Below are positions 15,533-23,976 of a stretch of 64,000 bases of DNA, piece by piece (the stretch's first letter is position 1; the number at the start of each line of letters is the position of its first letter). A program made the position numbers and the translations under genes. The notes under the pieces are model-generated. The model was not told the DNA's origin and ran no database searches. It saw nothing but the letters and a program-made list of their open reading frames with translations. Source of the stretch: Actinomycetospora endophytica (GTDB taxonomy: Bacteria > Actinomycetota > Actinomycetes > Mycobacteriales > Pseudonocardiaceae); the NCBI RefSeq assembly GCF_021026375.1, contig NZ_JAJNDB010000001.1:868001-932000 (forward strand), read 5' to 3'.

Positions 15533-15563
15533 AGCCCCCGACCACTCGTTCTGGTCAGGGGCT
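15533..15563 (-). terminator. Intrinsic terminator of tRNA-Tyr
   Basis: Read on the minus strand, a 12-base stem (one wobble) with a 7-base loop ends in GGGGGCT followed by TTTGT. It begins 4 bases past the tRNA 3' end. This is one of the few hairpins here with a T-stretch. Confidence 0.85.
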
Positions 15564-15566
15564 CTG

Positions 15567-15647
15567 TGGCGGGTGAAGGATTCGAACCTTCGAAGCTTTC
15601 GCGACGGATTTACAGTCCGCTCCCATTGGCCGCTCGGGCAACCCGCC
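15567..15647 (-). tRNA. tRNA-Tyr (anticodon GTA)
   Basis: The minus strand folds as a class II tRNA. The acceptor stem is GGCGGGT/ACCCGCC, the D-arm region TTGCCCGAGCGG, and the anticodon loop ACTGTAAAT presents GTA. A long variable arm and the T-arm GGTTCGAATCC are present. The discriminator base is A and CCA is not encoded. 81 nt fits tRNA-Tyr. Confidence 0.97.
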
Positions 15648-15677
15648 GGGATGCCGCCGCTGTCGTCGGCGTCAGAG

Positions 15678-15683
15678 ACACTA
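15678..15683 (-). promoter_or_regulatory. Candidate -10 element of tRNA-Tyr
   Basis: TAGTGT on the minus strand lies about 30 nt upstream of the mature tRNA 5' end, giving a short leader. The -35 region is weak (TCCACT at 17 bases). Low confidence. Confidence 0.3.
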
Positions 15684-15776
15684 CAAGCCGCCGTCGCGCG
15701 AGTGGACACCCGGGGTCGGAATCGGACACCCGCGCGACGCGGACACCGCGTCCGTGCCCGTCCGAGGAGGAGACCC

Positions 15777-16268
15777 GTGGCGAACCCGTCGTTCGACGTC
15801 GTCAGCAAGATCGACCGCCAGGAGGTCGACAACGCCCTCAACCAGGCCGCGAAGGAGCTCGCGCAGCGCTACGACTTCCGCGGCACAGGAGCCTCGGTGA
15901 CCTGGGCGGGCGAGGAGGCGATCACGGTCGCCGCCGAGACCGAGGAGCGCTGCTCGGCCGCGATCGACGTCTTCAAGGAGAAGCTGATCAAGCGGGGGAT
16001 CTCGCTCAAGGCCTTCGAGATCGGGGAGCCGGCGGTGTCCGGGAAGACCTACCGGGTCACCGGCTCGCTGGTGCAGGGCATCTCCAAGGACAAGGGCAAG
16101 GAGATCTCCAAGGTGATCCGTGACGAGGGCCCGAAGGGCATCCAGGCGCAGGTCCAGGACGACCAACTGCGGGTCACCGGGAAGAAGAAGGACGACCTGC
16201 AGGACGTCATCTCGCTGCTCAAGGGCCACGACTTCGGGATCGCGCTGCAGTTCACGAACTACCGCTGA
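15777..16268 (+). CDS. yajQ: YajQ family nucleotide-binding protein (DUF520)
   Basis: 163-residue protein of exact family length. Hallmarks are the N-terminal [25 protein letters not shown], and the C-terminal [17 protein letters not shown] with the invariant ending LQFTNYR. The two ferredoxin-like domains bind nucleotide; Xanthomonas and Pseudomonas members bind cyclic di-GMP, but this is not established for actinobacteria. The GTG at 15777 has GAGGAGGAG directly upstream, overriding a longer open frame that would run through the tRNA gene. It is divergent from tRNA-Tyr. Confidence 0.95.
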   Translation: MANPSFDVVSKIDRQEVDNALNQAAKELAQRYDFRGTGASVTWAGEEAITVAAETEERCSAAIDVFKEKLIKRGISLKAFEIGEPAVSGKTYRVTGSLVQGISKDKGKEISKVIRDEGPKGIQAQVQDDQLRVTGKKKDDLQDVISLLKGHDFGIALQFTNYR

Positions 16269-16390
16269 GGAGCCCTTCGACGCGTCCTGGTCTCGTCACG
16301 GGCAGCGCAAGGTAGGGCCCTGGACCTTCGCGCCGGTGGCACGGTGAGTCATCGCCGCACCGACGATGCGGGAGCGACAGGGGGGCCGGT

Positions 16391-17095
16391 GTGACACGAC
16401 GCCGTATCTACCTCATGCGCCATGCCGAGGTCTCCTATGTGACCGACGCCGGGCCTGTCCCGGACACCGACGCGGTGATGCTCACCCAGCGCGGCCGCGA
16501 ACAGGCGTCGGCCGCCGGTCGGGCGCTGCACGACGTCGCGATCGACCGGGTGGTGACGAGCGGCATCCCGCGGACGACGGCGACCGCCGCGCTCGTCCTG
16601 GCCGAGATGCCCGGCACCTCGCCCCCTGTCGAGGAGTGGCCGGACCTCGGGGAGGCCCATGCGGGGACACCGGCCGACATCTCCGCCGAGCTCGCTGACT
16701 CCCTCATGGTGACGTTCAGCGGCGCGGTCGGGCGCGATGCTTCGTACCTGGGCGGCGAGACCGTGGGCTCGCTCGCCGACCGTGTGAACCCCGTGATGGA
16801 CCGGGTGCTCGCCGACGAGGCATGGGACTGCGCGCTGCTCGTGCTCCACGGGGCGGTCAACCGCGTCATCCTCTCGCGCGCACTGGTCGGCGAGGGGGTA
16901 TTTCTCGGCCACCTCGAGCAGAGTCCAGCGTGCATCAACGTCCTGGACCACGGTCCGGGGCCGAACTGGTGTGTCCGCGCGGTCAACGTCACGCCCTACG
17001 AGGTGGTGCCAACCGGGTCACGTCAGACGTCGGTGGAGCGGATCGTCGAGCGCGCCGCCGCCCTGCGCGTGGGTCCGAGAGGATCGGCCGGCTGA
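16391..17095 (+). CDS. Histidine phosphatase (phosphoglycerate mutase-like) protein
   Basis: 234-residue member of the histidine phosphatase superfamily. The catalytic motif RHAEV is at residues 10-14 (YLMRHAEV), with a second-site His in LVLHGAVNRVILSRAL and the helix SGIPRTTATAALV. The GTG start follows a GGGGG-rich stretch. The insert YLGGETVGSLADRVNPVMDR is typical of the broad phosphatase branch; the physiological phosphoester is unknown. It stands alone between yajQ and the convergent Clp_N gene. Confidence 0.85.
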   Translation: MTRRRIYLMRHAEVSYVTDAGPVPDTDAVMLTQRGREQASAAGRALHDVAIDRVVTSGIPRTTATAALVLAEMPGTSPPVEEWPDLGEAHAGTPADISAELADSLMVTFSGAVGRDASYLGGETVGSLADRVNPVMDRVLADEAWDCALLVLHGAVNRVILSRALVGEGVFLGHLEQSPACINVLDHGPGPNWCVRAVNVTPYEVVPTGSRQTSVERIVERAAALRVGPRGSAG

Positions 17096-17229
17096 CCGCC
17101 CTCGCTCGTCCCCAGTTGCTGACCACAGGCGGACTTCGTGAGTGGACGCCGAATATGCGCAGATGGGAACCACGTAGCGCCCGGTGAGCCCCACGAGCGC
17201 AGAGTCGGCAGCGATGGACGGTCCACCCC

Positions 17230-17679
17230 TCACCTGACCGCGACGGTCACGACTCCGGGCCGCGACCCGAGATCGGCGACGGCGCGGGACCAGAGATCGC
17301 CGACGTCGACCCCGAGGCGCTCCAGGGCGGCCACCGCCGCGCAGTCCGGATCGCCCAGGACGGCGGCGAGGAGATGGTCGGGCCCCACGCCGCGATCGGC
17401 CCGCCCGTCGGCGAGGCGCCGGGCTGCGTCGAGGGCGGCGACCGCCCGGCGACTGAACGGCGGCACGTCCGCGGCCGGCTGCCGGCGCGGGAGGAGCGCG
17501 CGCAGGTCGTCGGGATCGACACCGACCGGCGGGCCGCCGCCGGTCTCCCGGTCCTCGAGGACGAGACCGAGGAGCAGGTGCTCGGTCCCGAGGGCCGGCG
17601 CGGCGAGGTCGGCCGCCTGGTCGCGGGCGAGCTGGACGGTCCGCGTGAAGCGGTCGGTCTGGCGGGTGAGCGGGCGCAT
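17230..17679 (-). CDS. Stand-alone Clp_N domain protein
   Basis: 149 residues comprising two Clp amino-terminal repeats: about 8-40 with ALGTEHLLLGLVLED, and about 75-125 with VGPDHLLAAVLGD. In ClpC or ClpA these domains precede the AAA ATPase modules and bind adaptors or substrates. Here no ATPase follows and the protein ends normally. Such proteins may act as adaptors, or as ClpC decoys like ClpC1-associated Clp_N proteins in other bacteria; function here is not established. It is divergent from the MpaB-type oxygenase gene, 172 bp away. Confidence 0.8.
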   Translation of the reverse strand: MRPLTRQTDRFTRTVQLARDQAADLAAPALGTEHLLLGLVLEDRETGGGPPVGVDPDDLRALLPRRQPAADVPPFSRRAVAALDAARRLADGRADRGVGPDHLLAAVLGDPDCAAVAALERLGVDVGDLWSRAVADLGSRPGVVTVAVR

Positions 17680-17851
17680 GCATCGCAGCGTCGCCGGAAC
17701 GAGGGGGCCGCCACCTCGGGGCGATCCCCGAGGTTCCTCCGGGTCGGGGACCGACCTACCCAGCGTGAACGCGAAGTACCTCTTACCGGTAGTAGCCCAT
17801 ACACGTTGTTGGTATTACCGTAGGTCGCACGTACAGCGACGGAGGTGGACG

Positions 17852-18877
17852 GTGGGCGCTCGCGCGCAGCAGGACTACGGATTCTTCGGTCCCGACTCGG
17901 TGACCTGGAAGGTCTGGGGCTACCCGACCTCGATCGTGCTCGGGTTCCTCCGGGCCGTCGTCATCGAGGAGCTCGACCCCCATCTGGTCGCGTCGGTGGA
18001 CCAGTCCGGCCAGGTCAAGCAACGTCCCAAGCTGCGCTACGACCGGACGATGCAGTACTTCGCGACGGTGAAGTTCGGCGACGCCGAGTCGGTGCTGCGG
18101 GCCTCCGACACGCTCATGAAGATCCACGCCCGGGCCGTCGGGGACGACCCGGTGACCGGCGGGCGCTACGACGCCAACGATCCGGCCTCGCAGCTCTGGA
18201 TCCACCTCACCGCCTGGCACTCGATCCTCTACACCTACGAGATCTTCGGCCCGGGCAGGCTCACGGCGGCCGAGGAGGCGCAGTACTGGGAGGAGTGCGC
18301 CCGGGCCGCCGAGTTCCAGACGATCGACCCGGCCGACGTCCCGCGCACCCGCGAGGGGGTCCGGGCCTACTTCGCGGCGTACCGCCCGCGGCTCGTCGGC
18401 TCCGAGGTCGCGCAGAGCATGATGAACTTCCTGCTGGACGCGAGCACCGTCGTCGTGCCCGACGACGTGCCCCGCCCTGCTCGGTTCGTGTTCAACGCCG
18501 TCGTCCGCCGCGGCGTGATCGCGACGATGCCGCGCTGGATGCGCAAGCTGGGCGACACGCGGCAGTCCCGCACCACCGACCGCGTCGCCACCGCGATCAT
18601 CCGGCCGGTCGTCCGCACGATCTCGGCGTTCCCGCGGCTGGAGCTCGCCCTGCTGCGACGGGCCAGCCCGCGCACCGCCCCGATCCTCGAGCCGGTGCTG
18701 CGGGGCGTCCCGCCGGTGCACCCGGTGGTCCGCGAGCCCGTCGAGGCCCGCGCGCAGTACGGCGTCACCGACCCGCGCGAGCAGTACGCCGCGATCCAGG
18801 CCGAACGCGCGCGCCAGGCCGGCCCGGTGCCGTACCCGAAGCACCACCACGAGGAGCTGCTGCCCTTCCCCGCCTGA
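17852..18877 (+). CDS. MpaB/latex-clearing-type oxygenase (DUF2236)
   Basis: 341-residue protein of the DUF2236 family, which includes the haem oxygenase rubber-cleaving Lcp and fungal MpaB. Typical stretches are DSVTWKVWGYP near the N-terminus, FGDAESVLRASDTLMKIHAR, the His-bearing QLWIHLTAWHSILYTYEIFG, and the late FNAVVRRGVIATMPRWMRKL. The frame is open far upstream, but the GTG at 17852 has GGAGG 6 bases before it. There is no signal peptide. The substrate is unknown, perhaps a long-chain or isoprenoid compound. A perfect hairpin follows. The upstream gap contains TACCGGTA and a second related half-site that may be an operator. Confidence 0.83.
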   Translation: MGARAQQDYGFFGPDSVTWKVWGYPTSIVLGFLRAVVIEELDPHLVASVDQSGQVKQRPKLRYDRTMQYFATVKFGDAESVLRASDTLMKIHARAVGDDPVTGGRYDANDPASQLWIHLTAWHSILYTYEIFGPGRLTAAEEAQYWEECARAAEFQTIDPADVPRTREGVRAYFAAYRPRLVGSEVAQSMMNFLLDASTVVVPDDVPRPARFVFNAVVRRGVIATMPRWMRKLGDTRQSRTTDRVATAIIRPVVRTISAFPRLELALLRRASPRTAPILEPVLRGVPPVHPVVREPVEARAQYGVTDPREQYAAIQAERARQAGPVPYPKHHHEELLPFPA

Positions 18878-18886
18878 CGTCGTCGC

Positions 18887-18919
18887 CGGGTCCCCGGGTC
18901 CGCGCCTCCCGGGGACCCG
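18887..18919 (+). terminator. Hairpin terminator
   Basis: CGGGTCCCCGGG (18887-18898) and its exact reverse complement CCCGGGGACCCG (18908-18919) flank a 9-base loop, 9 bp after the oxygenase stop. Confidence 0.8.
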
Positions 18920-19174
18920 ACGCGGTCGGGCGCCGGGCCGGGGGCCGGCGGCGCCGTGAGCCGGCGCCGTGGTGGCGGCCGGGGGTTCGGTTCCGCCCGG
19001 GATGTCGTCGACGGCCGCCCGGGCGTTATCGACTCTTGACCTCCGCTCCACGGACGAGTGATGTCGCCCGGCCCGGCGTCGCCGGCGTAACACCGGGAAA
19101 TCCCCGGACGGCCGCCGTCTACAGTCCCTCGCGGGGCGCGTCGTCGACGGTGATCACACGGAGGTTGGGCAGCG

Positions 19175-20065
19175 ATGAAGGGAATCGTGCTGGCAGGGGG
19201 CAGCGGGACCCGGCTGCACCCGGTGACCCGAGCGGTCTCCAAGCAGCTGCTGCCGGTCTACGACAAGCCGATGATCTACTACCCGATCTCAGTCCTCATG
19301 ATCGCCGGGATCCGCGACATCCTGATCATCTCCACCCCGGTCGACCTGCCGGCCTTCCAGCGGCTGCTCGGCGACGGCCACGAGCTCGGCCTGAACTTCT
19401 CCTACGCCGAGCAGGCCGAGCCCAACGGCCTGGCCGAGGCCTTCATCATCGGCGCCGACCACGTCGGCGACGACACCGCCGCACTCGTGCTCGGCGACAA
19501 CATCTTCCACGGCCAGGGCTTCTCGACGATCCTGCAGCGCGCCGTGACCCAGGTGGAGTCCGACAAGGGCGCCACCCTGTTCGGCTACCCCGTCGGCGAC
19601 CCCGAGCGCTACGGCGTCGGCGAGGCCGACCCGACCGGCAAGCTGCTCTCCATCGAGGAGAAACCGGCCGAGCCCCGCAGCAACCGGGCCATCACCGGGC
19701 TCTACCTCTACGACAACGACGTCGTGCGGCTGGCCGCCGACCTCGAACCCTCCCCCCGCGGCGAGCTCGAGATCACCGACCTCAACCTGGCCTACATGCA
19801 CCGCGGCGACGCCCGCCTGATCGACCTCGGCCGCGGCTTCGCCTGGCTCGACACCGGCACCCACGAATCGATGCTCGAGGCCGGCCAGTACGTCGCCGTG
19901 CTCGAGCACCGCCAGGGCGTCCGGATCGCCTGCCTCGAGGAGATCGCCCTGCGCGAGGGCTGGATCACCCCCGACGACACGCTGCGCCTCGGCCGCGCCC
20001 AGGCCAAGTCCCGCTACGGCGAGTACGTCATCGACGTCGCCCGCCGAGCCGGGGCCACCGACTAG
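19175..20065 (+). CDS. rfbA: Glucose-1-phosphate thymidylyltransferase
   Basis: 296-residue nucleotidyltransferase making dTDP-glucose from dTTP and glucose-1-phosphate, the first step to dTDP-rhamnose and other deoxysugars. The signature [13 protein letters not shown] is at residues 6-18, with [25 protein letters not shown] and the C-terminal [13 protein letters not shown], all typical of RmlA. GGAGG lies 9 bases before the ATG. A weak promoter candidate (TTGACC at 19036, TGATGT at 19059) precedes it. rmlB, C and D are not nearby. Its TAG stop overlaps the stop of the convergent lipase gene in CTAG. Confidence 0.95.
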   Translation: MKGIVLAGGSGTRLHPVTRAVSKQLLPVYDKPMIYYPISVLMIAGIRDILIISTPVDLPAFQRLLGDGHELGLNFSYAEQAEPNGLAEAFIIGADHVGDDTAALVLGDNIFHGQGFSTILQRAVTQVESDKGATLFGYPVGDPERYGVGEADPTGKLLSIEEKPAEPRSNRAITGLYLYDNDVVRLAADLEPSPRGELEITDLNLAYMHRGDARLIDLGRGFAWLDTGTHESMLEAGQYVAVLEHRQGVRIACLEEIALREGWITPDDTLRLGRAQAKSRYGEYVIDVARRAGATD

Positions 20066-20976
20066 CGGGGCGGCCCGGTGCAGTGCACCGGGCGCGCGTG
20101 ACCCGGGTCGAGGGCGTCGAGGACGAGCTGGGCGTTGACCGGGTCGAAGGCGACGGCCGCGTGCTCGCTGAGGTCGGCCGGGCACAGGTCCTGGAGCACC
20201 ACGTTGTGAGCGCCCGCGAGCCGGCCGCTGGTGTAGGGCTGCACCAGCTCGTCGTTGCGCGTCATGATCATCGTGTAGTCGATGCCGCGGACCGCGGCGG
20301 TCCCGCCGGAGTTCATCTTCTGCAGGAACGGCGACCCGTGCAGGAACTCCCGGCACGAGGCGCACAGCGCGGCGACGGCGGGTCCGTAGGCGGGGTCGAG
20401 GCCGAAGCGCTCGCCGACGGCGTCGATGTCGGAGACGCCGAGCAGCCGGGTCCCGTCCCAGAGCGGCGTCATGCCGACGTACCGGTCGACGTCCGCCGCG
20501 CCGCCGAGGAACTTCACGTAGTAGTTCGGCATCAGGCTGCCCTCGGAGTGGCCGACGATGTCGACCTTGCCCGCTCCGGTGGCGCCGCGGACGCGTCCGA
20601 CGAACGCCTTCAGCTCCTGTGCGCTCTGCTCCATCGTCGTCAGCCCGCCGACCTGGCTCAGCGGCGGCGGCGCGAGCGGGTTCCGCCCGTAGGTCAGCGA
20701 GAACACGCAGTAGCCCTGGCGGGCCAGGATCGGCGCCAGGTAGCCCCAGTTGTCGGCCTGGTTGGCGGAGAGTCCGTGGACCAGCACCACCGGGTTCGGG
20801 TGGGCGCCGCCCGGGCGGCACGACCAGTCGTTCGACCCCGGCGGTGAGGGGTCCAGGACGGCGGGCGCCGGCGACGGGGTGGGTGCCGGAGCGGCCGCGG
20901 CGACCCACGGCGCCGACAGCATCGCCACGACGACGACCGCCGCGCCGACGAGAACCGACCAGCGACGCCGGGCCAT
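20062..20976 (-). CDS. Secreted lipase/esterase (alpha/beta hydrolase)
   Basis: 304-residue exported lipase. The N-terminus [20 protein letters not shown] is a signal peptide ending near AAAAPAP, followed by a Pro/Ala linker. [15 protein letters not shown] forms the oxyanion region, and the nucleophile is Ser144 in IVGHSEGSL; an Asp and the His of SEHAAV probably complete the triad. Cysteines (CVFS, CASC, LCPA) suggest disulfides. The ATG at 20976 has GGGAGGAA upstream, so the longer frame is discarded. It resembles actinobacterial triacylglycerol lipases; the substrate is not determined. It is divergent from the deacetylase gene. Confidence 0.87.
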   Translation of the reverse strand: MARRRWSVLVGAAVVVVAMLSAPWVAAAAPAPTPSPAPAVLDPSPPGSNDWSCRPGGAHPNPVVLVHGLSANQADNWGYLAPILARQGYCVFSLTYGRNPLAPPPLSQVGGLTTMEQSAQELKAFVGRVRGATGAGKVDIVGHSEGSLMPNYYVKFLGGAADVDRYVGMTPLWDGTRLLGVSDIDAVGERFGLDPAYGPAVAALCASCREFLHGSPFLQKMNSGGTAAVRGIDYTMIMTRNDELVQPYTSGRLAGAHNVVLQDLCPADLSEHAAVAFDPVNAQLVLDALDPGHARPVHCTGPPR

Positions 20977-21067
20977 GAGGGTTCCTCCCGAGATCGGACG
21001 GGGTCGTCGTCGGCGCAACGACGCCCGCCGTCGGTGAGGTACGCGTGTGGGGGTGTAGACCGGCGGC

Positions 21068-21964
21068 ATGCTCGAGCGCGACTTCGTCGGCCACGCCCGC
21101 ACCGTGCCCCTGCCGCGGTGGCCGGACGGCTCGCTCGTCGCGGTCAACGTCGTCGTCAACGTCGAGGAGGGCGCGGAGGCCGCGTGGCCCGACGGCGAGG
21201 GCAACGACAGCTGGGGCGAGTACGCCCTGCCGATCGACCCGGCGATCCGCGACCTCGGCACCGAGGGGCACTACGAGTTCGGATCCCGGGTCGGGATCTG
21301 GCGGCTGGTCCGGCTGTTCGAGCGGTTCGACGTGCCGGTGACGTTCGGCGTCAGCGCCCGCGCGCTGGAGCGCAATCCGCCCTTCGCCGCGTGGCTGCGG
21401 CGCAGCGGGCACGACGTGCTCGGCCACGGCTACCGCTGGGCCGAGGTCAGCGCGATGACCGAGGAGCAGGAGCGCGACGACCTCGAGCACGCGATGCGGG
21501 TGCTGCCCGAGCTGGTGGGCCGGCCGGTCCGGGGCTGGTACGTCCGCTCCTTCCCCTCCGAGCGGACCCGCCGCCTCGCCGCGGCCCACCCGGACCTGAC
21601 CTACGACAGCGACGCGGTCAACGACGAGCTGCCGTACTGGACCGAGGTCGACGGCGCCCCGTGGCTCGTCGTGCCGTACTCGAAGGTCTACAACGACACG
21701 CGCTACTTCCTGGCGCCGACCTACGCGACGCCTCGGCACTTCGCCGAGACGCTCATCGGTGCGGCGGGCTTCCTGCTCGAGGAGGCGCACGACGGTGCCG
21801 GGGCGCGGCTGATGACCGTCGGGCTCCACCCGCGCTGGAGCGGGCAGGCGGCACGGGCGACCGCGGTGCGCGACTTCCTCGCGTGGGTGGCGGGGCAGCC
21901 GGAGGTCACGCTGGTGCACCGGGGGCAGGTCGCGGACTGGTGGACCGAGCACGCCAGCCCCTGA
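21068..21964 (+). CDS. Polysaccharide deacetylase-family protein, PuuE-like
   Basis: 298-residue NodB-fold protein. Instead of TFDDG it has VVVNVEEGAEAAWPDG, and it keeps DVLGHGYRWAE and WYVRSFPSERTRRL, the pattern of PuuE-type allantoinases and related cyclic-amide hydrolases. It is not a typical chitin deacetylase and has no signal peptide, so it should act in the cytoplasm. No other purine-degradation genes are nearby, so allantoinase activity is only a possibility. It is followed 40 bp later by an SDR gene on the same strand. Confidence 0.78.
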   Translation: MLERDFVGHARTVPLPRWPDGSLVAVNVVVNVEEGAEAAWPDGEGNDSWGEYALPIDPAIRDLGTEGHYEFGSRVGIWRLVRLFERFDVPVTFGVSARALERNPPFAAWLRRSGHDVLGHGYRWAEVSAMTEEQERDDLEHAMRVLPELVGRPVRGWYVRSFPSERTRRLAAAHPDLTYDSDAVNDELPYWTEVDGAPWLVVPYSKVYNDTRYFLAPTYATPRHFAETLIGAAGFLLEEAHDGAGARLMTVGLHPRWSGQAARATAVRDFLAWVAGQPEVTLVHRGQVADWWTEHASP

Positions 21965-22004
21965 GCCGGGCGTGCGGGCTCCGGGCGGTGGGAACGCCGT
22001 CGTC

Positions 22005-22700
22005 ATGGACATCGCCGACCGTGTCGTCGTCATCACCGGGGCCTCGTCGGGCATCGGGGAGGCCACCGCCCGACTCGCCCACGCCCGCGGGGCCCACGTC
22101 GTGCTCGCCGCCCGTCGTGCCGACCGGCTCGAGACCGTGGCGAAGGATCTCCCCGGGTCGGTCGCGGTGATCGCCGACGTGACCCGGGACGGCGACCGGC
22201 GCGCGGTCGTCGACGCCGCGGTGGAACGGCTCGGAGGAGTCGACGTGCTGGTCAACAACGCCGGGCGCGGGCTGCACCTGCCGCTGGACCAGGTGGACCC
22301 GGCCGACTACGCCGCGATCCTCGACCTCAACGTGGGCTCGGCGCTGGCGATGATGCAGGCGGTGCTGCCGTCGATGCGGGGGCGCGGCGGCGGCGCGATC
22401 GTCAACATCAGCTCCGGGACCACCCGACGGGTCATCCCCGGGCTCGGCGCCTACGCCGCGACCAAGTCGGCGCTCAACATGCTCTCGGCGGTGGCGCGGG
22501 AGGAGTTCGCCGGCGACGGCATCGTCGTGTCGACCGTCCTCCCGACCTACACCGACTCGGAGTTCCACGACGTCCTGCAGGCCGGCGCGACCGAGCACCG
22601 GGCCCCGGTCGCGGCGGACACCTCGGAGCACGTGGCCGAGGAGATCCTGCGCGCCGTCGAGACCGGGGTCGCCGAGATCGACCTGCCGCGCGTGGGGTGA
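22005..22700 (+). CDS. Short-chain dehydrogenase/reductase
   Basis: 231-residue classical SDR. It shows the NAD(P) loop TGASSGIG (11-18), NNAG (84-87), Ser near 136, Tyr150 and Lys154 in YAATK, and VLPTYTDSEF after the active site. The ATG at 22005 begins the family N-terminus (MDIADRVVVITGASSG); an in-frame GTG 33 bases upstream is less likely. A basic residue cluster (AARRADR) after beta-strand 2 suggests NADP. The substrate is unknown. It may be cotranscribed with the deacetylase gene; it converges with the SRPBCC gene only 3 bp away. Confidence 0.88.
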   Translation: MDIADRVVVITGASSGIGEATARLAHARGAHVVLAARRADRLETVAKDLPGSVAVIADVTRDGDRRAVVDAAVERLGGVDVLVNNAGRGLHLPLDQVDPADYAAILDLNVGSALAMMQAVLPSMRGRGGGAIVNISSGTTRRVIPGLGAYAATKSALNMLSAVAREEFAGDGIVVSTVLPTYTDSEFHDVLQAGATEHRAPVAADTSEHVAEEILRAVETGVAEIDLPRVG

Positions 22701-22703
22701 GCC

Positions 22704-23165
22704 TCAGCGGTCGACGGACTCGGCGACCGCGCGGATGTTCTGCAGGGTGGCGCGCATGTTCGCCCGGTTCGTCTTCCGGCGGGCCCATCCGGCGAGACCC
22801 CAGTAGACCTTCGTCAGCAGGCTCGGGGTGAGCCGGAAGGACTCGGTGACGTCCGTGCCCTCGCCGGCCGGCTCGAAGCGGTAGTGCCAGTTGTTGATCG
22901 AGCGACTGCCGGCCAGGACCTCGAACCCGAACTCGCGGTCCTGCTCGCACGCGGTGACCCGGCAGACCGTCCAGTAGGTGGGCCCGCGGCCGTTGCGCTT
23001 CACGTGCCCGCGGAAGCGCACACCCACGGCCGGGCCGGTGGCGCCGTCGAGCCACTCCGCCTCGAAGGTCTCCTCGCTGTAGCGGTGCGTCTGCGTGACG
23101 TCGGAGACCAGCGCCCAGAGCGTGGCGGGAGGTGCGTCGATGTACTCGGTCACCGCGTCCTGCAT
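22704..23165 (-). CDS. SRPBCC (polyketide cyclase/START-like) family protein
   Basis: 153-residue protein of the hydrophobic-ligand-binding SRPBCC superfamily. It begins VTEYIDAPPATLWALVSDVTQ, the usual first strand and helix. It continues with VGVRFRGHVKRNG and FRLTPSLLTKVYWGLAG, and the long C-terminal helix ends in TLQNIRAVAESV. The ATG at 23165 has GAGGAG upstream. There are no catalytic residues to name; it probably binds a lipid or aromatic ligand. It follows the EVE-domain gene by 111 bp on the same strand. Confidence 0.83.
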   Translation of the reverse strand: MQDAVTEYIDAPPATLWALVSDVTQTHRYSEETFEAEWLDGATGPAVGVRFRGHVKRNGRGPTYWTVCRVTACEQDREFGFEVLAGSRSINNWHYRFEPAGEGTDVTESFRLTPSLLTKVYWGLAGWARRKTNRANMRATLQNIRAVAESVDR

Positions 23166-23276
23166 CTGCCCGCTCCTCTGCTCCGTCCGGCTGACGCGAC
23201 ACCGTCCCACAGGGCGACGATGGCGACATGCTGAGCACCGAGGCCCGATTGCATGATCAGGGAGTCGATGCGCGGC

Positions 23277-23738
23277 TCAACGAAGATCCGCTCGCCGCGT
23301 GTGGTGACTCCCTCGTCCGACGGCACCCACCGATGACGCGCCCGCCATCGCCATCACCCGCTCCCACACGTCGTCGGGCACCGGTGCGCCGGTCCGCACG
23401 AACGAGGCACGCAGCGCCGGCCACCCCGCCGTCACCGGGTCGGCGCGCAGCTCGGCCAGCGGGACGGGACGGTCGAAGCGTTCGAGCACCTCGGCCTCGC
23501 AGTTCCAGGGGCGCGGACCGGGCTCGTACGACGGTTCCGACGTCGCCCGCAGCAGGTACGCGAGGTCCTTGGCCCGCTGCGAGCGGTAGAGGACGACGAG
23601 GTCCCCGGGCCGGGTGTCGCGGTGGCAGGCCCAGCGCAAGCGCGGGGCGCCGGGGCCGAGCTTCGGATGCTCGCGGCCGGCCCCGTCGAGATAGCAGTCG
23701 GGGTTGACCACCCACACCCAGCGTCCGGCCCCGTCCAT
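23277..23738 (-). CDS. EVE-domain-like protein
   Basis: 153-residue protein opening WVWVVNPDCYLDGAGREHPK. It is followed by RPGDLVVLYRSQRAKDLAYL and ATSEPSYEPGPRPWNCEAEVL, the pattern of EVE/PUA-like domains that bind modified bases or RNA. The C-terminal about 30 residues are Ser/Gly/Arg-rich. The start is the ATG at 23738, whose bases overlap the ATG of a plus-strand small gene (23737). EVE proteins are sometimes linked to defence systems, but no nuclease or helicase is adjacent, so a lone housekeeping reader is as likely. Confidence 0.72.
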   Translation of the reverse strand: MDGAGRWVWVVNPDCYLDGAGREHPKLGPGAPRLRWACHRDTRPGDLVVLYRSQRAKDLAYLLRATSEPSYEPGPRPWNCEAEVLERFDRPVPLAELRADPVTAGWPALRASFVRTGAPVPDDVWERVMAMAGASSVGAVGRGSHHTRRADLR

Positions 23739-23976
23739 GCGACGGAGCGTGTCACGTCGAATCGACGCCCTGACACGACTGCTCGGGCCCGGCCTGAGCA
23801 TCGACGGGCGCCGGATCGACGAGGACGACGTGGACCTGGCGCTGATCCAGGTCGGCAATGCCCTGCGGGGACTGGGCCAGATCGCGAGCGACGAGGGGAC
23901 GTGGAGCCCCGGACCCGACCTGGGCTGGCTCCTGCCGCGCGCCACCCTGCTCGCCGAGCTCTGGTCGCGGGACTGA
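23737..23976 (+). CDS. Small hypothetical protein
   Basis: 79-residue frame starting at the ATG within CATG, sharing bases with the oppositely directed EVE-protein ATG. The sequence has a soluble helical character (VDLALIQVGNALRGLGQIAS) and sensible codon-position composition, whereas the opposite strand here is low complexity. I do not recognise the family. Its TGA directly abuts the stop of the convergent GH172 gene (TGATCA). A GTG 12 bases downstream is an alternative start. Confidence 0.55.
   Translation: MRRSVSRRIDALTRLLGPGLSIDGRRIDEDDVDLALIQVGNALRGLGQIASDEGTWSPGPDLGWLLPRATLLAELWSRD

Noticed and set aside
14847-15545. Open frame on the minus strand across the long gap before tRNA-Tyr
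   Set aside because: Ser/Arg/Pro-rich, crosses the PII-like gene end and its terminator, no homology pattern.
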